Shown here in pieces: positions 1-7,243 of a stretch of DNA of 64,000 nucleotides. This DNA is from an uncultured Curtobacterium sp. (GTDB taxonomy: Bacteria; Actinomycetota; Actinomycetes; Actinomycetales; Microbacteriaceae): the NCBI GenBank assembly GCA_913778205.1, contig CAJYUW010000020.1, positions 1 to 64,000 of the forward strand, written 5' to 3'. A model generated the notes under the pieces. It saw only the letters and a list, made by a program, of their open reading frames with translations, made no database searches and was not told the origin of the DNA. Each line of letters begins with the position of its first letter. Positions within the stretch are counted from its first letter, which is position 1. The translations under genes and the position numbers were made by a program.

Positions 1-577
1 GCACGACGTCGTGCGCGACCGCGAACTCGACGCGGTCCTGCGGTCCGTGAACCGCGGTCTCGCGGCGTGGATCGAGCAGGGGTCGGCGCGGGACCGCGTC
101 CCCCTCGGCCTCCTGCCGGACGCCGCCGAGGTCGAGACCCTGCGCGAGCGCTTCTACGACCCCGACAACGAGTCCGTCCCGCCCCCGATCGAGGAGCCGG
201 ACGACGACGCCTTCGAGGACGTCGACGTCGACACGCTCCGCCGTCACGGCGGCCCGCTCCTCGGCGAGCTCCGGGCCGCCCTCCGGTCCGTCGGCGCGGC
301 GACGAGCGCCGCGGCCTTCCACGGTCTGCCGGACGAGCAGCGTCGCCCGGTCGAGCTCTTCGGACTCGCCCACCTGCTCACCGGCCGCCCGGACTTCGAG
401 GACGCCCGCCACGTGGTCGCGCACCACACGGTGCGCCCGGACGGCAGCCAGGTCACCTTCCACATGCCCGCCGCGGACCTGGCCGACGCGGCCGACACCG
501 GCACCGGACCCGGGACCGACGACGACGCACCGCACAACCCAGCACGGACAGCAGCACACGCACAGGAGGCACGGTGA
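1..577 (+). CDS. jetA: JetA/MksF-like (DUF3375) Wadjet subunit, C-terminal part
   Basis: Only the last 191 codons are present; the gene enters from the left edge. JetA (MksF) is the kleisin-like partner of the SMC-type JetC ATPase in Wadjet/MksBEF plasmid-restriction complexes. The visible part has an acidic linker (repeated E/D around the VPPPIEEPDDDAF segment) and a helical C-terminus ending in a D/T/G-rich tail, as expected for the end of a DUF3375 protein. The assignment rests mainly on context: the stop overlaps the GTG start of a DUF4194-type gene, which overlaps an SbcC-like ATPase, the canonical jetA-jetB-jetC order. Known family role: topological loading onto and cleavage of circular plasmid DNA. 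Confidence 0.8.
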   Translation, partial: HDVVRDRELDAVLRSVNRGLAAWIEQGSARDRVPLGLLPDAAEVETLRERFYDPDNESVPPPIEEPDDDAFEDVDVDTLRRHGGPLLGELRAALRSVGAATSAAAFHGLPDEQRRPVELFGLAHLLTGRPDFEDARHVVAHHTVRPDGSQVTFHMPAADLADAADTGTGPGTDDDAPHNPARTAAHAQEAR

Positions 578-1335
578 GCGACACCAGGCCGGCACCCGTC
601 GACGACGAGGTCACCACCGACGACCTCGCAGCCGTCGGGCAGGAGGAGGACCGCGACGAGACGAGCTTCGCCCTCTTCGAGGGCGACGAGGGACGACTCG
701 ACGAGCCACAGCGGCGTGCGCTGGTCGCGCTCCTGCGCCACACCTACGTCAGCGCGCGAACGCACGCCGACGAGTGGCGGGCGGTGCTCGACGCCGAGGC
801 GCAGCTCCGGTCGCGCTTGAACGACCTGTTCCTGGAGCTGCACGTCGACCGTGACCGGGAGGTCGCCTGGAAGCGCCAGGCGCGGTCGGAGAGCCAGCGC
901 CGGCCGTTCCCGACGCTGCTCCGCGACGTCCCGTACACCCGCGAGGAGACGATCGTCCTCGTCTACCTCCGGATGCGGCTGCGCGCCGACACGCGACCGG
1001 GCCCCGACCAGGTCGTCGTCGACCGGTCCGAGATCCTCGGGCACGTGGCCGGGTTCCTGCCCGCCGGGTCCACCGACCGCACACGCGACGAGGCCCGTGT
1101 CGCGAGTGCCGTGGACCGACTCGTCCGCGCCCGGATCCTCCTCCGGACGACGGACCCCGACCGCTTCCGGGTCGCGAGCGTCGTCGAGGTGCTCCTCCCC
1201 CTCGAGCGACTCCTCGAACTCGACACCTGGCTGCGCACCGCGACCAGCGGGGACGGCGGGTCGACCGACGGAGCCGAGCCGAGCCTCCAGGCCGAGCCGA
1301 CCGACACCGACGACGAAGGCGAGCCGGCCGCATGA
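574..1335 (+). CDS. jetB: JetB/MksE-like (DUF4194) Wadjet subunit
   Basis: A 253-residue protein of the DUF4194 type, the KITE (MksE/ScpB-like) component that joins JetA and JetC. The GTG start at 574 overlaps the jetA stop (GTGA) and is preceded by an AGGAGG-like site at 563-568. The N-terminal 40 residues are acidic and low-complexity. The core (about 45-225) has the helical winged-helix pattern of the family, including a PFPTLLRD segment followed by EETIVLVYLRMRL, and ends with an LLPLERLLELDTWL helix. The stop overlaps the jetC ATG (ATGA), so the three subunits are translationally coupled. Confidence 0.85.
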   Translation: MSDTRPAPVDDEVTTDDLAAVGQEEDRDETSFALFEGDEGRLDEPQRRALVALLRHTYVSARTHADEWRAVLDAEAQLRSRLNDLFLELHVDRDREVAWKRQARSESQRRPFPTLLRDVPYTREETIVLVYLRMRLRADTRPGPDQVVVDRSEILGHVAGFLPAGSTDRTRDEARVASAVDRLVRARILLRTTDPDRFRVASVVEVLLPLERLLELDTWLRTATSGDGGSTDGAEPSLQAEPTDTDDEGEPAA

Positions 1336-4300
1336 CCGACACCCTGAACGGGTCGACCGCGTCCGACCAGTACGCGATGCCCGCGCTCTTCGACACCGTG
1401 GCGCAGTGGCGTGCCGAGTCGATGCAGGTCGTGAACTGGGGCGGCTTCCACGGCCACCGCCAGGTGGAGCTCTCCGGGACCGCGACCCTCCTCTCGGGCG
1501 CCTCCGGTACCGGCAAGTCGACGCTGATGGACGCCTACCTGGCCGTGATGATGCCGTCCGACGTGCCGTTCAACGGCGCCTCGAACGACACCACGACCGG
1601 CCGCGCGCGCGGGGCGGACCAGCGCAACCTGCTCACGTACCTCCGTGGGAAGGTCGACACCCGGCGCGACCCGGAGACCGGTGCGCTCCGGGACGTCAAC
1701 CTGCGCGGCGACGACCAGACGACGTGGGGCGCCGTCGCGGTGACGTTCCGGAACGACGACGAGCGCCGCTTCACGGTGCTCCGCGCGTACATCGTGCCGA
1801 AGCGTGCCCGTGGCGTCGGCGACATCCAGATGACGATGGCGACCGTCGACGACACGTTCGACCTGCGGCGGCTCGAGGAGTTCGTGCCGTCACGGTTCCA
1901 CCACCTCGAACTCACCGGCCGGGTGCCGGGTCTCGTGATCCGGGACACCTACCAGGAGCTCGCCTACACGCTGCAGACGCGCCTCGGCATCGGCGACTCC
2001 GGCGGCGGCAACCGCGCCATGCGCCTGCTCGCGCGCATCCAGGCCGGCCAGCACCTGCCGACCGTCGACGCGCTCTACAAGTCGCTCGTCCTCGAGACGC
2101 CGGCGACGTACGAGGCAGCGGACCGTGCCCTCGCGCACTTCTCCGCCCTCGACGAGGCGTACGAGGCGATGGACACCGAGGAGCGCAAGGTCCGCATCCT
2201 CGCGCCCATCGTCGACCTGCACGCCGAGATCGACCGGTCGACGGCCGCCGCGGCGGCCCTGGACGGCATCGCGACCGGCTCCGAGGTGTCCCCGTTCGCG
2301 CACTGGACGGCTTCCCGGAAGCGGGCGTTGCTCGACGACGAGGTCGCGCGGAACGCCCGCGAACGGACCGCCGCCCGCGCCGAGGTGGCCGCCGCGTCCG
2401 CCCGGCACGCCGCCGTCGAGGTCGAGCTGCGCGACGCCGAGGCCCGGCTGCGCGACCAGGGCGGCAACGCGCTCGCCCAGCTGGAGGACCGGATCGAGCG
2501 CCGGACCCGCGAGCGGGACGCCGTCGTCCGCACCCGAGCCACGTTCGAGGAGCGCACCGCCGCGCTCGAGCTGGCCGTCGACACCGAGGCGTCGTTCGCG
2601 GCGGCACAGCGCGCGGCGCACGAGTTCCTCGGGTCGTACGGCACGGCACGCTCCGCGCTCGACGACCGCCGTGACGCCCTGACCCGCGAGGAGTACCCGC
2701 TCCTCGACCGCGAGCGCACCCTCCGGCAGGAACGCCAGTCGCTCGAGCACCGGCAGGGCGCCATGCCGCTCCCGATGCACGAGGCCCGGGTCGCGATGGC
2801 CCGTGCCGCCGGCATCGACCCCGCCGACCTCCCCTTCGTCGCCGAGCTGCTCGACGTGCTCCCCGGCGAGGAGTCCTGGCGGACGGCCATCGAGTCCGTC
2901 CTCGCTCCCGTCGCCCGCACGCTCCTGGTCGACCAGGACGACCTGGCCGCGTTCAGCGAGGCCATCGACGCGCTGCGGCTGCCCGTCCGGGTGCAGTTCG
3001 AGGGGGTGCCGACCGGTCCGCACATCGACCTCGACGGCGACCCCGCGATGGTGTCCGGCAAGCTCGCGATCAAGCCGTCGCCCTTCAGCACCTGGGTCCG
3101 CGAACGCATCGAGTCCGACCGCACCGACGCGCGCTGCGTGCAGGACGCGAGCGACCTCGGCGGCGGCGGTCGTCGCGTCACCCGTTCCGGACAGCTCCGC
3201 GACGGCCGACGAGGCGCGCACGGGGACCGGCGCCAGGCGAACGTCATCGGGTTCACGAACGAGGCCCGGGTCACCGCGGTCGAGGACGAGCTCGCCTCGA
3301 TCGCGCAGGACCTCGCGACCCTCGAGGCCCGGCGCACCGACGTCGCGCAGGACATCGCCGCCCTCGACGCCCTCCGCGCCGCGCACCAGCACGTGGTCGA
3401 CACGACCTGGGACGGCATCGACGTCGCCGGGCTCGACGAGTCGCTCGCGGGGCTCGACGCCGAACGCCAGGCGCTCCTGGCCGCCGACGACGGGCTCCGG
3501 GCGCTCCGCGCAACGGTCGCGCGGCTCCGCTCGTCCCTCGACGAGGCGTCCGACCGCCGCTCCGCCGCGCGACTCTCGGTCACACGGCTCGAGGAGCGGC
3601 ACGGCGTGCTCGTCGACGGGCAGGACGCCGCAGCCGAGATCCTCGCGCGGTTCGACGACGCCCCGGGGTCCCTCCCCGACGACGAGCAGGCGCAGCTGCT
3701 CTCCGAGACCTTCGAGGAGGTCGGCGCCCCGGACGGCATCGACGGCTTCGACGACGCCACCCGACGCCTGCGGCGCCGGCTCGACGAGCGGCTGACCCAG
3801 GCGCTGGACGGTGCGGCGGCGGCGTCGACCGCGCTCACGCTGACGTTCCAGCGCTACCAGGACGCCTGGCCGGACCCGAACCTGGGCACCGGAGTCGCGT
3901 CGTTCCCCGACTACCACGCGATCCTCGAGCAGATCGTCGCGACCGGCCTGCACGCCCGACGCACCGAGTGGCGCCGACGGCTGTCGCAGTGGAGCGGCGA
4001 GGACCTCGTCCCGCTCGCCGGGGCGTTCGACCGCGCGGTCGTCGAGATCGAGGAGCGCCTCGAGCCCGTCAACGAGATCCTCCGCGACCTGCCGTTCGGA
4101 GCGAACCGGGACCGGCTCAAGATCGTGATCCGCCGCGTCACCCGGGAGGAGGTGGCGTCGTTCCGGAAGGAGCTCCGCGCGCTCTCCGCCTCGGTCGACA
4201 CCGAGCTGACCGACGACGTCCTCGAGACCCGCTTCCGACGGCTCCGGCGGTTCATGGCGATCATCCGGCCCGACCCGTCGTCGCCGCGGGGCCGCACCAC

Positions 4301-4712
4301 CGCCCGGGATGCCGTGCTCGACGTCCGGCGGCACATGGAGATCACCGCGGTGCGCTACGACGTCGACGGCAACGACCTCGGCGTCTACTCCTCGCTCGGC
4401 GACAAGTCCGGCGGCGAGACGCAGGAGCTCGTGGCCTTCATCGTCGGGGCGGCGCTGCGCTACCAGCTCGGGGACGAGACCCGGCCCCGGCCGCGCTTCG
4501 CGCCGGTCTTCCTCGACGAGGCGTTCATCAAGGCGGACTCGGAGTTCGCCGGGCGTGCGGTGACGGCGTGGCTGCGGCTCGGCTTCCAGCTCGTGGTGAG
4601 CGCACCGCTCGACAAGGTCACGGCGCTCGAGCCGTCCATGGAACGGCTGCTCTCGATGCGGAAGCACCCCGACACGGGCCACTCGTCCATCACCGAGATC
4701 GCCCGGGTGTAG
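1332..4712 (+). CDS. jetC: JetC/MksB-like SMC/SbcC-type ATPase
   Basis: An 1126-residue SMC-like ATPase. The Walker A motif (GASGTGKS, about residues 56-63) is near the N-terminus; two long coiled-coil arms (about 330-460 and 640-830) surround a hinge-like globular part (about 490-600); the ABC signature (KSGGE, about 1025-1029) and Walker B (FLDEAF, about 1060-1065) are at the C-terminus. This head-arm-hinge-arm-head layout is that of MksB/JetC. It is the motor that loads on and extrudes plasmid DNA. It is translationally coupled to jetB. JetD, the TOPRIM-like nuclease (DUF3322/DUF2220), does not follow; the downstream 359 nt are repeat-rich and non-coding. Confidence 0.9.
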   Translation: MTDTLNGSTASDQYAMPALFDTVAQWRAESMQVVNWGGFHGHRQVELSGTATLLSGASGTGKSTLMDAYLAVMMPSDVPFNGASNDTTTGRARGADQRNLLTYLRGKVDTRRDPETGALRDVNLRGDDQTTWGAVAVTFRNDDERRFTVLRAYIVPKRARGVGDIQMTMATVDDTFDLRRLEEFVPSRFHHLELTGRVPGLVIRDTYQELAYTLQTRLGIGDSGGGNRAMRLLARIQAGQHLPTVDALYKSLVLETPATYEAADRALAHFSALDEAYEAMDTEERKVRILAPIVDLHAEIDRSTAAAAALDGIATGSEVSPFAHWTASRKRALLDDEVARNARERTAARAEVAAASARHAAVEVELRDAEARLRDQGGNALAQLEDRIERRTRERDAVVRTRATFEERTAALELAVDTEASFAAAQRAAHEFLGSYGTARSALDDRRDALTREEYPLLDRERTLRQERQSLEHRQGAMPLPMHEARVAMARAAGIDPADLPFVAELLDVLPGEESWRTAIESVLAPVARTLLVDQDDLAAFSEAIDALRLPVRVQFEGVPTGPHIDLDGDPAMVSGKLAIKPSPFSTWVRERIESDRTDARCVQDASDLGGGGRRVTRSGQLRDGRRGAHGDRRQANVIGFTNEARVTAVEDELASIAQDLATLEARRTDVAQDIAALDALRAAHQHVVDTTWDGIDVAGLDESLAGLDAERQALLAADDGLRALRATVARLRSSLDEASDRRSAARLSVTRLEERHGVLVDGQDAAAEILARFDDAPGSLPDDEQAQLLSETFEEVGAPDGIDGFDDATRRLRRRLDERLTQALDGAAAASTALTLTFQRYQDAWPDPNLGTGVASFPDYHAILEQIVATGLHARRTEWRRRLSQWSGEDLVPLAGAFDRAVVEIEERLEPVNEILRDLPFGANRDRLKIVIRRVTREEVASFRKELRALSASVDTELTDDVLETRFRRLRRFMAIIRPDPSSPRGRTTARDAVLDVRRHMEITAVRYDVDGNDLGVYSSLGDKSGGETQELVAFIVGAALRYQLGDETRPRPRFAPVFLDEAFIKADSEFAGRAVTAWLRLGFQLVVSAPLDKVTALEPSMERLLSMRKHPDTGHSSITEIARV

Positions 4713-5071
4713 CGCGCGGGGCGCGGGGCGCCCGGCGCGGCGCGGCGGGGCGAGACGGCGCGGGGCGGGGCGAGACGGCGCGGGGCGGGGACGGCTGGTC
4801 GCAGAACGTGTCGCCCCGCACGCCGCGCGACGGCACGTCGTGCGACCAACGCGAGACGCGGACGGCACGCCGTGCGACCAGCGCGGGACGCGCCGCGGAC
4901 GGGAGGCACGGTGCGGGGCCGCCACGGGCCTCCCGTTCGGCGCCTGCGGCTGGTCGCAGAACGTGTCGCCCCGCACGCCGCGCGACGGCACGTCGTGCGA
5001 CCAAAGCGCGGTCCGGACGGCATGTCGTGCGACCAGCGCGGAACTGCGGGCGGGGACGGTACGGTGGGCGG
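4713..5071. repeat. repeat-rich spacer after jetC (REP-like units, hairpin, 20-bp tandem repeat)
   Basis: No convincing gene. The spacer holds a 20-bp GC-rich unit beginning CGAGACGGCG repeated at 4751-4770 and 4771-4790; two identical 53-bp elements bounded by TGGTCGCA and TGCGACCA (4796-4848 and 4951-5003); two further single GGCAYGYCGTGCGACCA ends (to 4880 and 5035); and between them a hairpin with arms ACGGGAGGC/GCCTCCCGT (4899-4907/4928-4936). The same two repeat types occur together again at 27815-27964. They may act as transcription terminators or REP/BIME-like elements; there is no T-run after the stem. Confidence 0.85.
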
Positions 5072-5374
5072 GTGTTCGGACGCCGCTCCCCCAGCCCCCG
5101 CCCCGACGACCGCGGCGGCCTCGGCATCGGGGCGCTCGTGCAGGTCGTCGACACCGAGCAGGGTGGGGAGCGATGGGCCGACGAGCCGATCGGCGTCGTC
5201 GTCGCCCCCGGCACGAGCCAGCTCGGCGGGACGCAGCGCACCTGGGTCGTCGTGTTCGACGAACCCGCGTACACGACGGACGGCCGCGGCCCCTACGAGC
5301 GCGCGACCGTCCTGAGTCGTCAGCTGGTGCCGGTCGAACCGGCGGTGGGTAGCGGTGCCCCGGAGTCGGTCTAG
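5072..5374 (+). CDS. small conserved-looking hypothetical protein
   Basis: A 100-residue protein from a GTG start at 5072. The N-terminus is basic and proline-rich; residues about 20-90 have a beta-rich character (IGALVQVVDTE, WVVVFDEPAYTTDG, LVPVEP) resembling a small SH3-like fold, but no family was recognised. Codon use is typical of the region (GC-rich third positions), which supports coding. Its TAG stop at 5372-5374 overlaps the stop of a convergent small gene on the other strand through the shared CTAG. Function unknown. Confidence 0.6.
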   Translation: MFGRRSPSPRPDDRGGLGIGALVQVVDTEQGGERWADEPIGVVVAPGTSQLGGTQRTWVVVFDEPAYTTDGRGPYERATVLSRQLVPVEPAVGSGAPESV

Positions 5375-5478
5375 TACTCCTCGGAGCCGCTCTTCATCAT
5401 GGCGGCCGTGGCCATGCAGAGTCCGACGCCGCCGAGCACGCCGATCCCGATGATGACGCCTGCGATGACTTCGAGCAT
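5371..5478 (-). CDS. 35-residue single-pass membrane microprotein
   Basis: A short frame with ATG at 5478 and TAG at 5371-5373. The product starts MLEVIAGVIIGIGVLGGVGL, one hydrophobic helix, and ends in the polar tail KSGSEEY. An AAGGAGTC Shine-Dalgarno site lies about 7 nt upstream of the ATG, which is the best argument that it is translated. It converges on the 100-residue gene at 5072-5374, sharing the palindromic CTAG as both stops. Function unknown; a small membrane regulator is possible but is only inference. Confidence 0.55.
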   Translation of the reverse strand: MLEVIAGVIIGIGVLGGVGLCMATAAMMKSGSEEY

Positions 5479-5561
5479 GTCCGTGACTCCTTGGTTCGGG
5501 GGCCGATGTGGCGGGTCCCAGCCTACCCGGTGCGGTGGGACGGCGTGGTCGGGCGCGCTGG

Positions 5562-7028
5562 TCAGCGGACCCCACGCATGAGTCGGAGCACGGGCTTCGT
5601 GAAGACCAGCAGCAGCACGCCGACGGCCACCGCGGCCAGCCCGAGCACGAGGAAGTACGGGGCCTCGTCCGTCGGGTCGTAGTAGCGCGAGAGCACGCCG
5701 GTCGCCGCGGTGCCGAGCGACACCGAGAGGAAGAACAGCGCCACCATCTGCGTCTGGAACTTCGCGGGTGCGAGCTTCGTCGCGACGGACTGCCCGACCG
5801 GCGACAGCAGGAGCTCGGCGACGGTGAACACGAGCAGGATGCCGACGAGGACGAGCAGCGGCGTGCCGTTCCGTCCCGTGCCCGTGAACGGCAGGAAGAG
5901 GAGGAACGCGACGCCCATGATGCCGGTGCCGAGGGCGAACTTCGTCGGCGTGGACGGCTGCCGGTCACCGAGCTTGGTCCAGATCGCGGCGAAGACACCG
6001 GAGAGCACGATGATGAAGACCGGGTTGATCGACTGCACCCACGAGACCGGCAGTTCCCAGCCGCCGAGCGTGCGGTCGAGGCGCTGGTCCGCGTAGATCG
6101 TCACGACGGTGAACTGCTGCTGGTAGAGCGACCAGAACACGGCGCTCGCGATGAAGAGCGGGACGAACGCGAACACGCGGGAGCGTTCCTCGGCGCTGAT
6201 GCCGCTGGACAGGATGACGACGAAGTAGCCGACGGTGGCGAGCACCACGATCGCGACCACGACGGTCGGCAGGTTGCCGACGGTGAGCAGTCCGGTGAGG
6301 AGCGCGACGACGACGACCACCAGCCCGGCGACGACGAGGACGGCGACGAGCGGCAGACGCCGACGCGCGATCGGGTTGCTGACCTGCCGGACGACCTCCG
6401 GCAGGTGGCGACGTCGGATGCCGTACTGAACGAGGCCCGCGGCCATGCCGACGGCGGCGAGCCCGAAGCCGAAGTGGAACCCGAGCGTGCTCTGCAGGAG
6501 GCCGGTGAGCAGCGGGCCGAAGAACGCGCCGAGGTTCACACCGAGGTAGTAGAGCGAGAAGCCGGCGTCGCGGCGTGGGTCGTCCTTCGCGTACAGGCCC
6601 CCGACGATGGTGGTCGCGGTCGCCTTGAGCCCGCCGGAGCCCAGCGCGATGAGGACCAGGCCGACGCCGACGCCCGTGACGCCGGGGAGGAGCGCGAGCG
6701 CGATGTGGCCGAGCATGACGACGACCGCGCTGCCGAACAGCGTCCGGTCGGCGCCGACGAGCCGGTCGGCGATCCAGGCACCGATGATCGTGAACAGGTA
6801 CACCGCGCCGCCGTAGGCGCCCATGATCCCGCTCGCGAGCTTCTCGTCGATGCCGAGGCCGCCCTGCGTCACCGTGTAGTACATGTAGATCAGGACGATG
6901 CCCTGCATGCCGTAGAACGAGAACCGCTCCCACAGCTCGACGGCGAAGGGCGTGGAGAGCTCGAACGGCTGGCCGAAGAACGTGCGTTCCCGGCGGGGCT
7001 CGTGGCCCGGTGCGGTGGTGCCTGACAT
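5562..7028 (-). CDS. POT-family (PTR2) proton-coupled oligopeptide transporter
   Basis: A 488-residue MFS protein that imports di- and tripeptides with protons. The N-terminus carries the POT signature ELWERFSFYG in TM1 (the ExxER proton motif) and the WIADRLVGADR loop after TM2; FSLYYLGVNLGAFFGPLLTG further on matches the second PTR2 signature. About 12-14 hydrophobic segments fill the rest. The ATG at 7028 is chosen because it places MSGTTAPG shortly before the conserved FFGQPFELSTPF segment; longer upstream frame is low-complexity. It is divergent from the acyl-CoA oxidase gene, with 215 nt of shared upstream DNA. Confidence 0.92.
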   Translation of the reverse strand: MSGTTAPGHEPRRERTFFGQPFELSTPFAVELWERFSFYGMQGIVLIYMYYTVTQGGLGIDEKLASGIMGAYGGAVYLFTIIGAWIADRLVGADRTLFGSAVVVMLGHIALALLPGVTGVGVGLVLIALGSGGLKATATTIVGGLYAKDDPRRDAGFSLYYLGVNLGAFFGPLLTGLLQSTLGFHFGFGLAAVGMAAGLVQYGIRRRHLPEVVRQVSNPIARRRLPLVAVLVVAGLVVVVVALLTGLLTVGNLPTVVVAIVVLATVGYFVVILSSGISAEERSRVFAFVPLFIASAVFWSLYQQQFTVVTIYADQRLDRTLGGWELPVSWVQSINPVFIIVLSGVFAAIWTKLGDRQPSTPTKFALGTGIMGVAFLLFLPFTGTGRNGTPLLVLVGILLVFTVAELLLSPVGQSVATKLAPAKFQTQMVALFFLSVSLGTAATGVLSRYYDPTDEAPYFLVLGLAAVAVGVLLLVFTKPVLRLMRGVR

Positions 7029-7243
7029 GCCGCACAGTCTGCCCGCGGCACGCGCACCGGGCACAATCGTCGATAGGTGCGCACAAATCCCGACCGGCCG
7101 TCGTTGGAGGGTTCCCACGACCGTCGTCGGTCCTCCGCACACGGCGTTTGTCCCGCGCGCACGGCGTTCACGCGGCGAGCAGGCAGAGTGCATAGCGTGT
7201 GTCCTGCAACACCGGACACCGCAGTTCAGGAGGACTCCCGACC
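7029..7243. promoter_or_regulatory. divergent promoter region between peptide transporter and acyl-CoA oxidase
   Basis: The 215-nt spacer must hold the promoters for both outward-reading genes. A near-direct repeat around CACACGGCGTT and CGCACGGCGTTC (about 7137-7173) and a CATAGCGT element near 7191 that could be a -10 for the rightward gene are visible. No operator family was recognised. An AGGAGG site at 7228-7233 serves the oxidase start at 7244. Confidence 0.4.

Noticed and set aside
1890-4991. Open frame of about 1030 codons antisense to jetC
   Set aside because: High GC removes stop codons in shadow frames; the product is Arg/Glu/Val-rich without domains, while jetC on the other strand has clear motifs.
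4713-5071. jetD gene after jetC
   Set aside because: Only 359 nt of repeats and no TOPRIM-like sequence; the following 100-residue protein does not resemble JetD.
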